Positions 10,757-19,568 are shown, numbered from the stretch's first letter. The stretch: DNA of 64,000 nt from Polaromonas sp. (GCF_029945685.1 NZ_JAQSDA010000013.1:80793-144792), one strand, 5' to 3'. The notes: generated by a model from the sequence alone, not told the origin. Numbers and translations: made by a program.

Positions 10757-10817
10757 TTTGCTATCAATTAAATAGCTGACTGCGCACGTGGCGCAAGGGC
10801 TGCAGGCACTTTTTATT
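10757..10817 (+). repeat. Family A interspersed repeat, copy 1
   Basis: About 60 bp between the convergent hemL and purH genes. The 5' part is a small hairpin, GCTAT-N7-ATAGC. It is followed by TGCGCACGTGGCGCA, itself a short palindrome, then AAGGGCTGCAGGC and a T-rich end. Six more copies with the same layout occur in the window. The T-rich tail and position could let it terminate hemL transcription, but that is inference. Confidence 0.75.
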
Positions 10818-10829
10818 AAAAACCGGGGA

Positions 10830-12401
10830 TCAATGCCGGAAGTGCCGCACCCCGCTGAGCACCATCACCACGCCACGTTCGTCGGCCGCGTCGATCACTT
10901 CCTGGTCGCGCATGCTGCCGCCCGGCTGGATCACGCAGTTCGCGCCCGCATCGACGACCACGTCGAGACCGTCGCGGAAAGGAAAGAAGGCGTCGCTCGC
11001 GACCGCCGTGCCCTTGAGCGACAGGCCGGCATGCCCGGCCTTGATGCTGGCAATACGCGCTGAGTCCAGGCGGCTCATCTGCCCGGCGCCCACACCCATG
11101 GTCATGCCATCGGCACAGAACACGATGGCGTTGGACTTCACGTATTTGGCGACCTTCCAGGAGAACATCAGGTCCTGCAGCTGGGCCGGCGTCGGCTGCA
11201 GCTTGCTGACCACCTTGATGTCGGCCAGTGCCAGCTCGTGGTTGTCGGCGGTCTGCATCAGGAGGCCGGAGCCGACGCGCTTGATGTCCATCAGGTTGCG
11301 GCCCTGTTGCCACGCCGTGTTGCCGCCCGGGGGCAGGTCGATCTGCAAAATCCGCACGTTGACCTTTGTCTTGAAGACCTCGAGTGCTTCGGGCGTGAAG
11401 CCCGGCGCCATCAACACCTCGACAAACTGTTTGGAGATCTGCTGCGCCGCCGCTACATCGAGCGTGCAGTTCAGCGCGATGATGCCGCCGAAGGCCGAGG
11501 TCGGGTCGGTCTTGAAGGCCTTGCTGTAGGCCTCCAGCGCGTCCTTGCCCACTGCCACGCCGCAGGGGTTGGCGTGTTTGACGATGACGCAGGCCGGCCC
11601 GCTGAAACTCTTGACGCATTCCCAGGCGGCATCGGCGTCGGCGATGTTGTTGTACGACAGCTCCTTGCCCTGCAACTGCCGGGCCGTGACCAGCGAGCCC
11701 GGTGCCGGGTACAGGTCGCGGTAAAGCGCGGCCTGCTGGTGCGCGTTTTCACCGTAGCGCAGGTCCTGCACCTTGACGAAGCGGCCGTTGGCCTGAGCGG
11801 GAAACAGGCTGTGCGAGCCATCGGGCTGGATGCCCGAGAGGTAGTCGCTGATGGCGCCGTCGTACTGGCTGATGCGGTTGAAGGCGGCCACCGACAAGGC
11901 GAATTTGGTGGCATCGGCCAGCTTGCCGGCCGTCTTGAGCTCCTGCAGCACGCCGTCGTACTGCGAGGCGTCGGTCAGCACCCCGACATCCTTCCAGTTC
12001 TTGGCGGCCGAACGCACCATGGCCGGACCGCCAATGTCGATGTTCTCGATCGCGTCTTCCAGCGTGCAGCCGGTCTTGGCGACGGTCGCTTCAAACGGGT
12101 AGAGGTTGACGACCAGCAGGTCGATGGTGTCTATGCCGTGGGCTTTCAGCGCGGCCATGTGTTCCGGCACATCGCGACGCGCCAGCAGCCCGCCGTGCAC
12201 CATGGGGTGCAGGGTCTTGACACGGCCGTCGAGCATCTCGGGAAAACCCGTCAGTTCGGCGACTTCGGTCACGGGCAGCTTCTCTTCGGCCAGCAGCCGG
12301 GCCGTGCCGCCGGTGGAGATCAGCTTGATGCCGAGGGCGTGCAACGCGCGTGCAAAGTCAACAATGCCGGTTTTGTCGGAGACGGAGATCAGGGCGTTCA
12401 T
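10830..12401 (-). CDS. purH: Bifunctional AICAR formyltransferase/IMP cyclohydrolase
   Basis: Catalyses the last two steps of IMP synthesis. The 523-residue protein starts with an MGS-like IMP cyclohydrolase domain ([20 protein letters not shown], then [19 protein letters not shown]). The AICAR transformylase domain contains the Lys-His motif in [15 protein letters not shown] and the C-terminal [26 protein letters not shown] chose the ATG at 12401 ([10 protein letters not shown]); 16 more codons are open upstream but look non-coding. It lies 44 bp after fis in the same direction, following dusB-fis-purH order, so it may share that operon. Confidence 0.96.
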   Translation of the reverse strand: MNALISVSDKTGIVDFARALHALGIKLISTGGTARLLAEEKLPVTEVAELTGFPEMLDGRVKTLHPMVHGGLLARRDVPEHMAALKAHGIDTIDLLVVNLYPFEATVAKTGCTLEDAIENIDIGGPAMVRSAAKNWKDVGVLTDASQYDGVLQELKTAGKLADATKFALSVAAFNRISQYDGAISDYLSGIQPDGSHSLFPAQANGRFVKVQDLRYGENAHQQAALYRDLYPAPGSLVTARQLQGKELSYNNIADADAAWECVKSFSGPACVIVKHANPCGVAVGKDALEAYSKAFKTDPTSAFGGIIALNCTLDVAAAQQISKQFVEVLMAPGFTPEALEVFKTKVNVRILQIDLPPGGNTAWQQGRNLMDIKRVGSGLLMQTADNHELALADIKVVSKLQPTPAQLQDLMFSWKVAKYVKSNAIVFCADGMTMGVGAGQMSRLDSARIASIKAGHAGLSLKGTAVASDAFFPFRDGLDVVVDAGANCVIQPGGSMRDQEVIDAADERGVVMVLSGVRHFRH

Positions 12402-12445
12402 GCGTATCTTTGGTTCTTTTGGGGGGAAGGGATGCGACGGCCGGG

Positions 12446-12682
12446 TCACTTGATCAGTTTGTGTTCAAGAAGTTTTTTGCGCAGGGTGTTGCGGTTCAGG
12501 CCCAGCCATTCGGCCGCTCGTGACTGGTTGTGGTCGGCATACTGCATCACCACCTCCAGCAACGGCTTTTCGACCACGCGCACCATCATGTCGTACATGC
12601 CGTCAGGTTCGGTGCCGCGCAGGTCCCTGAAATAACCTTCCAGGCTGGTGCGTACGCACTCTTCGATGTGTTTCTTGCTCAT
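12446..12682 (-). CDS. fis: Fis family nucleoid/transcription factor
   Basis: Short Fis-type DNA-binding protein of 78 residues. The C-terminal helix-turn-helix reads [25 protein letters not shown], the hallmark shared with NtrC C-termini. The N-terminal part is shorter than in Escherichia coli Fis (98 aa), as is usual in betaproteobacteria. Its ATG at 12682 overlaps the dusB stop (ATGA, 4 bases), the same dusB-fis coupling known in enterics. It probably acts as a nucleoid-associated regulator. Confidence 0.93.
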   Translation of the reverse strand: MSKKHIEECVRTSLEGYFRDLRGTEPDGMYDMMVRVVEKPLLEVVMQYADHNQSRAAEWLGLNRNTLRKKLLEHKLIK

Positions 12683-13749
12683 GCGAGCTCTCCCTCCTTC
12701 TTTTTCTGTCCTGCATTGTCGCCGACGGCCGGCTGCGCCATGCCGCTCCCCACCACGGGCATGCGGTCCATGCACTTGCCCAGCCCGTCAAAAAAGGCCG
12801 CCACCGCCTGCCACTGTGCCTCACTATCTTCCAGCAGGTTCATGCGGCTGCGGAACGCCTCGCCACCGGGCAGCGTCCTGACGTACCAGCCGATGTGCTT
12901 GCGCGCGGAGCGCACCCCGCTAAAGTCGCCATACAGCGCATAGTGGTCCAGCAGGTGATCGAGCAGCAGGCGTTTGACCTCGGCCACCAGCGGCGGCGCA
13001 AGATGTGTGCCGGTCTCCAGGAAATGCGCAATTTCCCGGAAAATCCAGGGGCGGCCCTGGGCGGCCCGGCCCACCATCACCGCATCGGCGCCTGTGCAGG
13101 CCAGCACATCGCGGGCTTTTTCAGGGGTATCGATGTCGCCGTTGGCGACCACCGGAACGGCCACCGCGGCCTTGACCGCCGCAATCGTGTCGTACTCGGC
13201 GCGCCCCTTGTAGCCCTGCTCGCGTGTGCGGCCATGCACGGTGAGCATCTGCACACCCGCGCCTTCAAAAACACGTGCCAGCGCGACGGCGTTTTTATGC
13301 GATTCGTCCCAGCCGGTGCGCATCTTCAGGGTGACCGGGACGCCGCGCGGCGCACAGGCGGCCACCACGGCCTCGACGATGGCCAGAGCCAGTGGCTCAT
13401 CCTGCATCAGGGCCGAGCCGGCCCACTTGTTGCAGACCTTCTTGGCCGGGCAGCCCATGTTGATGTCGATGATCTGCGCGCCACGGTCGATGTTGTAGGC
13501 GGCGGCCTCGGCCATCATCTGCGCGTCGGTGCCGGCAATCTGCACGGCGATCGGCGCGACCTCACCGTCGTGGTTGGCGCGGCGCGAGGTCTTCAGGGTG
13601 TCCCACAGGTCACGCCGCGAGGTGACCATTTCACTGACCGCATAACCCGCCCCCCCGGCCTTGCACAGACGCCGGAACGGCCGGTCGGTGACACCCGCCA
13701 TCGGCGCGGCAAACAGGTTGTTCGCCAAAACGTAGGGGCCGATGTTCAT
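12679..13749 (-). CDS. dusB: tRNA-dihydrouridine synthase B
   Basis: FMN enzyme that reduces uridine to dihydrouridine in the tRNA D-loop. The 356-residue TIM barrel opens with LFAAPMAGVTDRPFRRLC. Catalytic Cys100 lies in DINMGCPAKKVCNKWAGSAL, and FMN-phosphate motifs follow (VANGDIDTPEKA, GADAVMVGRAAQGRPWIF). The last ~30 residues are a loosely conserved tail that ends in the fis overlap. Its ATG at 13749 faces the YqaA gene across 141 bp in which I see no clear site. Confidence 0.95.
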   Translation of the reverse strand: MNIGPYVLANNLFAAPMAGVTDRPFRRLCKAGGAGYAVSEMVTSRRDLWDTLKTSRRANHDGEVAPIAVQIAGTDAQMMAEAAAYNIDRGAQIIDINMGCPAKKVCNKWAGSALMQDEPLALAIVEAVVAACAPRGVPVTLKMRTGWDESHKNAVALARVFEGAGVQMLTVHGRTREQGYKGRAEYDTIAAVKAAVAVPVVANGDIDTPEKARDVLACTGADAVMVGRAAQGRPWIFREIAHFLETGTHLAPPLVAEVKRLLLDHLLDHYALYGDFSGVRSARKHIGWYVRTLPGGEAFRSRMNLLEDSEAQWQAVAAFFDGLGKCMDRMPVVGSGMAQPAVGDNAGQKKKEGELA

Positions 13750-13890
13750 GGGAATGGGAGGCAGGTGTGGGTGCGCAAAAACGAGGCACGATTGTAACTG
13801 CCCAAAATTTCAGCAATTGAAATCTGCGGAAGGGGCGTGCAAGCCGGCGCCAGGGCCAGAATGCGGGCGTACTGCCTATACTCGCTCCAG

Positions 13891-14382
13891 ATGGAACTCT
13901 GGATACAACACCTGCTTGAAGCCCTGGCCCTGCCCGAATACGGCTTGAGCACGGTGTTCGTGGTCTCGTTCATCTCTGCCACCCTGTTGCCGCTCGGCTC
14001 CGAACCCGTTGTCTTCGGCCTGGTCAAGCTCAACCCGCACCTGTTCTGGCCGACCGTGCTGGTGGCCACGGCGGGCAATACGCTGGGTGGCGCGCTCGAC
14101 TGGTGGTTCGGTTATGGCGCCCACAAGGTGGTGGACAAGTATTCGCACTCCTCGCACCACAGCCGCGCCATCCGCTGGCTGGAAAAGCTCGGGCCCAAAG
14201 CCTGTCTGCTGGCCTGGCTGCCCGGGGTCGGCGACCCGCTTTGCGCGGTGGCGGGCTGGCTCAAGTTTCCGTTCTGGCCCTGTGTGGCCTACATGGCCGC
14301 CGGAAAATTTGCGCGTTACGTGACGATGACAGGCGCACTGGTCTGGGCCTTTCCGGGCAGCATCCGGTTTTGGGGCGGATAG
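13891..14382 (+). CDS. YqaA family (DedA/SNARE-associated) membrane protein
   Basis: Inner-membrane protein of 163 residues with about four hydrophobic segments. VVSFISATLLPLGSEPVVFGLV, followed by VLVATAGNTLGGALDWWFGYG, is the YqaA/DedA signature; related proteins are implicated in membrane homeostasis and lipid or small-molecule transport. The start is the ATG at 13891 (MELWIQHLLEAL), preferred over an upstream ATG because the extra 18 residues are Arg-rich and unlike the family. Its stop is followed within 5 bp by family B repeat copy 1. The substrate is unknown. Confidence 0.82.
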   Translation: MELWIQHLLEALALPEYGLSTVFVVSFISATLLPLGSEPVVFGLVKLNPHLFWPTVLVATAGNTLGGALDWWFGYGAHKVVDKYSHSSHHSRAIRWLEKLGPKACLLAWLPGVGDPLCAVAGWLKFPFWPCVAYMAAGKFARYVTMTGALVWAFPGSIRFWGG

Positions 14383-14384
14383 GA

Positions 14385-14490
14385 CATGGCCCCCACGGTC
14401 GCTCACTTTGTGTAGCTCCTGCCCCCCCTGGGGGGGGGCTGCGCCTGCGGACTGGCAAAGCCAGATCCGCGGCTCCTGCTTGTATTTTTA
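14385..14490 (+). repeat. Family B stop-codon-associated repeat, copy 1
   Basis: GC-rich ~100-bp element beginning GGCCCCCACGGTCGCTCAC a few bases after the YqaA stop. It continues with a C-run/G-run palindrome (about 14421-14439) and a bulged hairpin at 14447-14470: 5' arm GCGGACTGGC, loop AAA, 3' arm GCCAG-A-TCCGC. It ends in a TATTTTTA tract. Copies 2 and 3 lie at 51729-51832 and 60174-60269. The hairpins plus terminal T-tract make it look like a transcript 3' end. Confidence 0.75.
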
Positions 14491-14511
14491 CGCCTGTACC
14501 ACCCGGCGGCT

Positions 14512-15261
14512 CTAAAACCGTTCGTGTGACTGCAGATAGCGCCACTGTCCCACGGGGAGGCTGCTCATGGACACCCGCCCGACACGGATGCGTTTCATCG
14601 CCTGCACCGTGAGCCCGACACTCTCACACATGAAGGCTATCTGCCCGGGGCGTTCGCCCTTGAGTGCAAAACGCAAACGGGTTTCGTTCTGCCAGCTCAC
14701 CTTCGCAGGCGGCAACAACACCCCGTTGAAGGTGAAGCCATGGTCGAGCCGGTTGAGCCGCTGCAGGCCGCCCGGTACGATGGTACCGGTCACGTCCACA
14801 ATGACCTCGTGCTCCATGACCGCAGCGTCCTCGCTGAGCTTGCGCGCCACGCGCCAGTCCTGGGTGAAAACCACCAGGCCGCTGGCCGGGGTGGCAAGCG
14901 GAGTCGCCAGGGTCAGCGCGCTGACATGTTTTTTCAGGGGCCGGATGCCCGATCGGTCGTCTTTCACGCGGTTGGACGGAACCAGCAACTGCGCAGCGGG
15001 GTTGGCAGGGCGCTTGCTCCCCGCTTCCAGGCCAGCCTCGTAAGCCGGTGGCTTGTTCAGCAGCAGCGTCACTGGCGTCAGCGCCAGCAGGCTGGCGTCC
15101 GGGTCGAGTTCGACTTTCTGGTCCAGCACGCGGTGCTGCGGCTCTTCCACAACCACGCCATCGACGCGCACCCATCCGCCTTCGATGTACTGCTCGGCTT
15201 CGCGACGCGAGCAGTTGAGCATCTGGGCCAGGTGTTTGGCGAGGCGGACGGGTTCGGTCAT
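14512..15261 (-). CDS. S4-domain protein of the RluB/E/F pseudouridine synthase family, catalytic Asp missing
   Basis: 249 residues. The N-terminal S4 RNA-binding domain (about residues 5-65: VRLAKHLAQMLNCSRREAEQYIEGGWVRVDG) is followed by a RluF-like domain (LLLNKPPAYEAG, later HEVIVDVTG, LRFALKGERPGQIAFMCESVGLTVQAMKRIRVG). In active enzymes the catalytic motif is GRLDxxSxGLLLLTND. Here the aligned segment reads PLATPASGLVVFTQD, so the catalytic Asp is Ala123 and the preceding Arg is Pro. RNA binding should be intact, but pseudouridylation by the known mechanism is unlikely. It may be a modification-dead RNA-binding protein, or chemistry may use another residue. Confidence 0.8.
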   Translation of the reverse strand: MTEPVRLAKHLAQMLNCSRREAEQYIEGGWVRVDGVVVEEPQHRVLDQKVELDPDASLLALTPVTLLLNKPPAYEAGLEAGSKRPANPAAQLLVPSNRVKDDRSGIRPLKKHVSALTLATPLATPASGLVVFTQDWRVARKLSEDAAVMEHEVIVDVTGTIVPGGLQRLNRLDHGFTFNGVLLPPAKVSWQNETRLRFALKGERPGQIAFMCESVGLTVQAMKRIRVGRVSMSSLPVGQWRYLQSHERF

Positions 15262-15382
15262 GCGATCTGCTCGGTCCTTTCAAGCGCCACCGTCGAACCG
15301 GCTCCGCCGGGCGACAGGAGGTGTCCCCTGCAAGGGGAGGATGGGCTACACGCAATGAGCCCAGGCAGGGGTGTACTCATCG

Positions 15383-15649
15383 AGGGCCTGTTCACCCTAT
15401 TTATACAAGTGCGAACGTGGCTAAAACAGCGCCAATCCAGGCGCGCGACGACGCTCAGCCTGGGCGGCTGGGCTAGGAGTGCAACGACGAGTGGCGTTGT
15501 TTTAACCACGTTCCCTCCGGGTTGCGGCCAAAAAGGCCATGCGCAGCGTTGCAAAGCCTTGCCGGGCGCCAGCCCGGCTGCATTTTGCGCCTCGCGCATG
15601 ATCTTTTTGACTCGCAACGCATCGTGCATAAATAGGGTGAACAGGCCCT
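15383..15649. mobile_element. MITE-like element with 22-bp terminal inverted repeats
   Basis: 267-bp element with perfect 22-bp terminal inverted repeats at 15383-15404 and 15628-15649, beginning AGGGCCTGTTCACCCTAT. A second, imperfect internal inverted repeat (15414-15434 against 15492-15512, 19 of 21 matching, beginning AACGTGG) would fold the left half into a hairpin. No transposase is encoded; a short open frame on the minus strand inside it looks incidental. I could not identify a clear target-site duplication. The right end reaches into the ychF stop codon. It explains nearly all of the 386-bp gap between the S4 protein gene and ychF. Confidence 0.8.
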
Positions 15650-16739
15650 AGCTGCTGAACAGGAAATTCATCACGTCGCCATCCTTGACGATGTATTCCT
15701 TGCCTTCGCTGCGCATCTTGCCCGCGTCCTTGGCGCCCTGCTCGCCCTGGTAGGTGATGTAGTCGTCAAAGGCAATCGTCTGGGCGCGGATGTAGCCCTT
15801 CTCGAAATCGGTGTGGATCACGCCGGCCGCCTGCGGACCGGTGTCGCCGACATGGATGGTCCAGGCGCGCACCTCCTTCACACCGGCCGTGAAATAAGTC
15901 TGCAGGCCCAGCAGCTTGTAGGCGGCGCGGATCAGGCGGTTCAGCCCGGGCTCTTCCTGACCGATCTCGGCGAGGAACATTTTCTTGTCCTCTTCCTCCA
16001 TGTCGGCCATCTCGGCCTCCATCTTGGCGCAGATGGCCACAACAGGCGCATTCTGGCTGGCTGCGTAGGCACGCAGCTTGTCCAGGAAAGGATTGTTTTC
16101 GAAACCGTCCTCGGCCACATTACCGACGAACATGGCCGGCTTGGCGGTGATCAGGAAAAACTGCTTGAGCAGCGGCAGCTCTTCCTTGCTGAACTCCAGC
16201 GTGCGCACAGGTTTGGCTTCATTGAGCGCCGCCTGGCATTTTTCCAGAATGGCCACGAGTTTGATCGACTCCTTGTCACCCGAGCGCGCCGTTTTGGTCA
16301 CGCGGTGCAGGGCTTTTTCAACCGCCGTCAGGTCGGCCAGGCACAGCTCGGTCTGGATCACCTCGATGTCGGAAATCGGGTCCACCTTGCCGGCCACGTG
16401 GATCACGTTGTCGTCCTCGAAGCAGCGCACGACGTTCACAATCGCATCGGTCTCGCGGATATGTGCCAGAAACTTGTTGCCCAGGCCCTCGCCGGTGCTG
16501 GCACCCGCCACCAAGCCGGCGATGTCGACAAACTCGACAATGGCGGACTGGATCTTCTCCGGCTTGACGATGACTGCCAGCGCAGCCAGCCGCGGATCAG
16601 GCACCTCCACAATGCCGACGTTGGGCTCAATGGTGCAGAACGGGTAGTTCTCCGCTGCAATGCCCGCCTTGGTCAGGGCGTTAAAAAGGGTGGATTTGCC
16701 GACGTTGGGCAAGCCTACAATACCGCACTTCAGACTCAT
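15648..16739 (-). CDS. ychF: YchF, Obg-like ATPase
   Basis: Universally conserved ribosome-associated P-loop ATPase of 363 residues. The G1 motif [14 protein letters not shown], switch region [22 protein letters not shown] and the C-terminal TGS domain ([19 protein letters not shown]...[15 protein letters not shown]) are intact. The C terminus is FLFSS and the TAG stop shares its last bases with the terminal repeat of the MITE-like element; family members usually end in FLFNV or similar. Its ATG at 16739 lies only 31 bp from the divergent gene at 16771. Confidence 0.96.
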   Translation of the reverse strand: MSLKCGIVGLPNVGKSTLFNALTKAGIAAENYPFCTIEPNVGIVEVPDPRLAALAVIVKPEKIQSAIVEFVDIAGLVAGASTGEGLGNKFLAHIRETDAIVNVVRCFEDDNVIHVAGKVDPISDIEVIQTELCLADLTAVEKALHRVTKTARSGDKESIKLVAILEKCQAALNEAKPVRTLEFSKEELPLLKQFFLITAKPAMFVGNVAEDGFENNPFLDKLRAYAASQNAPVVAICAKMEAEMADMEEEDKKMFLAEIGQEEPGLNRLIRAAYKLLGLQTYFTAGVKEVRAWTIHVGDTGPQAAGVIHTDFEKGYIRAQTIAFDDYITYQGEQGAKDAGKMRSEGKEYIVKDGDVMNFLFSS

Positions 16740-16770
16740 GAAAAACCTTCAAAAACAGGCTGAGAAGTGT

Positions 16771-18600
16771 ATGCGATACGCAGGCAGCCGGGGAATCGGC
16801 TTTCTGGCAGCCGTGCTTCTGACTGCATTCCTCAGCCTGTCGGGCACCTCCAGCCAGGCCCAGCCGCTGGTCGTGCTGGACGACAAAACCCCCGTGGCCG
16901 ACCTGCAGGCCAGCAGCCTGGTGTGGGTAGATGCCGATGCCGGTGCAACGATCGAGCAGATGGCTGCCGGCGACTTCCGGCGTTTCATGAACCCGGCCCG
17001 GACCGATGTCCACTACACCCTGGGACCGGACGCTGCGCTGTGGCAGCACTTCCGCTTCAAAAGGTCAGCCAACTCCACCCAGGACTGGCTGCTGGAGTTT
17101 CCCTTTCCCATGCTCGATCTGGTGACCGTGTTTCAGCAGGACCGGGCGGGGCGCTGGACCAGCCAGGCAGCAGGCGACACCGTGGCCGTCTCCAGCTGGC
17201 CCGAGCCGGGCCGCTATGCGCAATTTCATCTGGCACTCGACGACGGGATGGCGCATGACGTGTATGTCCGCATCGCGCATGTCACGCCAGCCCATTTCCC
17301 GGTCAATGCCATCTCCGGCCAGTCCCGCAGCCACTATCTGCAGTTCGACTACATGGTCATCGGTCTGGTGTTCGGTACCCTGCTTCTGCTGATTGTGGCG
17401 GGCGCCGGGCAAAGCTGGGTCTACCGCGACTGGGCCTACGGCTGGTATGCCATTTACGCCACCATCATGGCCCTGGTGGTCGCCACCACCAGTGGCATGG
17501 CCGGTCACCTCCTTTGGAGCAACTTTGCCGCCTGGAACAATGCCCTCCAGGGCGTGCTTGGCCTGCTGGGGGGCAGCGCCGCCTTGCTGGTGGTCCGCCA
17601 GCTGTGCGGCATCGCTGGCCGCCACCGGTGGTTTGACCACGCGGTTTTCGCCGTCGGGCTGGCCGGTCCGGTACTGGCGGTTGCCTACCTCGGGCTGGGC
17701 CGGCAATGGGGCGTCCACCTGATCGGTGCATACCTGCTGGTGGCCGTGGTGCTGGGACTGGCGGCCGCCTATACAACGTGGCGCCGCCACGACGTGGTGG
17801 GCGCGTGGGTGCTGGCGGCCTTCACCCCCCTGGCAATGAGCACCGCACTGGCAGCGGCCCGGCTTTTCGGCTGGGTGTCCACCTCCTGGCTGTCGCAATA
17901 TGCCTTCATGCTGTCGCTCGCTATCGAGGTGCCCTTGCTGCTGGTGGCCCTGAACATCCGTTCGCGGGAACGGCATGGCGTCGAGGCACGCGAGCAGGCC
18001 ATGGCCAGCCAGGATGCACTCACCGGCCTGCTGGCCAGGCATCTCTTTGAAGACCGGCTCAGGCAGGTGGTGGCGCGCGCCAAACGCCAAAGAGAACCGG
18101 CTGCCGTGGTGTACATCGAACTGGTGAATTACGCTTACGTCAAGCGCAACTACGGCATCGCCGTGGCCGAGCAAAGCCTGCTGCGCAGCGTGATCAAGCT
18201 GCGCCGCATCCTGCGCGACGTCGACACCGTGGGCCGGGTCGATGAAGCACGTTTTGGCCTCATCATGGAGGGCGTTACCTCACGCGAGGTAGTCACCGCC
18301 ATGGCCGCGAGGCTGATCGCCGCCGGCCTGATGCCGCTCAAGGGCCTCAAGCCCGAAGTCATCCTGCAGTTTCACATTGCGGGCGTGCTGCTCAGCGAGA
18401 AGGTGATGGAAGGTCCCGAACTCTCCAAAGCGCTGGAAGCCATGCTAGCAGGCATGGCGGCGCGTACACGCCGGCCGATCCGCTTTCTGGAACCGGAGTT
18501 GACCCGGCCCATGCCGCTGGCCGTGGACTCCGGCTTCGATGAGGCCGAAGGCCACAGCCAGCCGGCACCGCTACCTGTCGTGGCTCACTCGAAGCGGTAG
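16771..18600 (+). CDS. 7TMR-DISM membrane sensor with degenerate GGDEF domain
   Basis: 609-residue sensor: signal peptide (GFLAAVLLTAFLSLSG...AQA), a periplasmic 7TMR-DISM extracellular domain (about 35-190; DDKTPVADLQASSLVWVD, LWQHFRFKRS), seven hydrophobic segments (about 195-395), a short linker with MASQDALTGLLARHLFEDRL, and a diguanylate-cyclase-like domain. The GGDEF signature is replaced by DEARF at 491-495, so cyclase activity is unlikely; the domain may bind nucleotide or act only by dimerisation. The ATG at 16771 fits the signal peptide better than an ATG 33 bp upstream that would overlap the ychF start. The last 16 bases overlap the convergent MOSC gene. Confidence 0.82.
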   Translation: MRYAGSRGIGFLAAVLLTAFLSLSGTSSQAQPLVVLDDKTPVADLQASSLVWVDADAGATIEQMAAGDFRRFMNPARTDVHYTLGPDAALWQHFRFKRSANSTQDWLLEFPFPMLDLVTVFQQDRAGRWTSQAAGDTVAVSSWPEPGRYAQFHLALDDGMAHDVYVRIAHVTPAHFPVNAISGQSRSHYLQFDYMVIGLVFGTLLLLIVAGAGQSWVYRDWAYGWYAIYATIMALVVATTSGMAGHLLWSNFAAWNNALQGVLGLLGGSAALLVVRQLCGIAGRHRWFDHAVFAVGLAGPVLAVAYLGLGRQWGVHLIGAYLLVAVVLGLAAAYTTWRRHDVVGAWVLAAFTPLAMSTALAAARLFGWVSTSWLSQYAFMLSLAIEVPLLLVALNIRSRERHGVEAREQAMASQDALTGLLARHLFEDRLRQVVARAKRQREPAAVVYIELVNYAYVKRNYGIAVAEQSLLRSVIKLRRILRDVDTVGRVDEARFGLIMEGVTSREVVTAMAARLIAAGLMPLKGLKPEVILQFHIAGVLLSEKVMEGPELSKALEAMLAGMAARTRRPIRFLEPELTRPMPLAVDSGFDEAEGHSQPAPLPVVAHSKR

Positions 18601-19493
18601 CTGGACGAGACGCTTTGACCCACCTGGAGCAGGTGGTCGATGCCCCGCAGCACGATGGCATTCATGCCAAAACTCACCGCCCCCTTGAGGCGCGGGTCCT
18701 GCCGGTAGGTCTGCAGGGTGTCGCCGACCTCGGGGCTGCTCAAGGCTGTGGCCGGGTCGATGTTGGGAATCGGGCAACGCGCACAGGGCTTGACCGGCTT
18801 GAGCTGCACCACGCCCTGCTCCGTGGCAATTTTCAGCAGGTCGAGCCGGTCTTCGTCATGCGGCGCCAGTTCACTGTCGCCCGGCGCATCGCCGATCACG
18901 ATATTCGGCCGGAAACGAGCCAGGCCAGCGGCGCCATGGCCGCCGACCTGCAGTTTGTCATTCAGCCCCGCCAGCGAGGCTTCGCTGAGCACCAGCACCG
19001 GGTAGCCGTCGCTGAACTGGTTGAGAGCCTCCACGCCGCCGGTCCATTGCCGACTGGAAGCGCGCTTTTCCTCGGGATCAAAACGTACCAACCGCGCCTT
19101 CACGCCAAGGAAATCACTGAACCACTGGGCCGCGATGGGCCCCATGTCATAAGCCTTGACCTCGTCGTCCCAGATCCGCACGCGCACCGGTTCCTGCACC
19201 TGGTCGAGCGCAATATGCAGCGCCAGCATGCCCGGTGCCCGCAGGACCATGTCGTGGTACTTGAGCTGGGGCTGGATCAGCGCCATGCGCGGCAGTTCGC
19301 GCTGCGTCAGAAAGGAACCATCCCCATCAACCACCATCCAGGCCCGGTCAAATTCGAGCCCTGTTTCGGTCAATATCGCTTCCTGCACCTGCACCCCGGC
19401 GCAGGACTTGACGGGATAAACCCACAGCCCGGTGATGACCGCCCTGACGTCGCCCGAGGCGGGGCCCGATGTTTCGCTCGTTGATTCACGCAC
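18585..19493 (-). CDS. MOSC domain protein (YcbX/mARC type)
   Basis: 302 residues with an N-terminal MOSC beta-barrel domain (VITGLWVYPVKSCAGVQVQEAIL...GLEFDRAWMVVDGDGSFLTQRELPRMALI) and a C-terminal MOSC domain (ARFRPNIVI, VQLKPVKPCARCPIPNIDPATA). The Cys in KPCARC is the expected molybdenum-cofactor ligand, as in YcbX and mARC N-hydroxylated-compound reductases. Unlike E. coli YcbX it has no fused ferredoxin domain; the C terminus ends after FGMNAIVLRGIDHLLQVGQSV. Substrate unknown. It converges on and slightly overlaps the GGDEF-like gene. Confidence 0.88.
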   Translation of the reverse strand: MRESTSETSGPASGDVRAVITGLWVYPVKSCAGVQVQEAILTETGLEFDRAWMVVDGDGSFLTQRELPRMALIQPQLKYHDMVLRAPGMLALHIALDQVQEPVRVRIWDDEVKAYDMGPIAAQWFSDFLGVKARLVRFDPEEKRASSRQWTGGVEALNQFSDGYPVLVLSEASLAGLNDKLQVGGHGAAGLARFRPNIVIGDAPGDSELAPHDEDRLDLLKIATEQGVVQLKPVKPCARCPIPNIDPATALSSPEVGDTLQTYRQDPRLKGAVSFGMNAIVLRGIDHLLQVGQSVSSSYRFE

Positions 19494-19568
19494 GTGTCAA
19501 ATCCTTCAAAAATTCAGTTCAAGATGCACTGGACGGGAACGATTTTGCCCTGCCTTCTAAAATGAGCC

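Noticed and set aside
15258..15629. 123-codon minus-strand frame within the MITE-like element
   Set aside because: It is carried by the non-coding element and runs across its terminal repeat; no transposase or DNA-binding motif is visible. It may be recurrently annotated wherever the element occurs.
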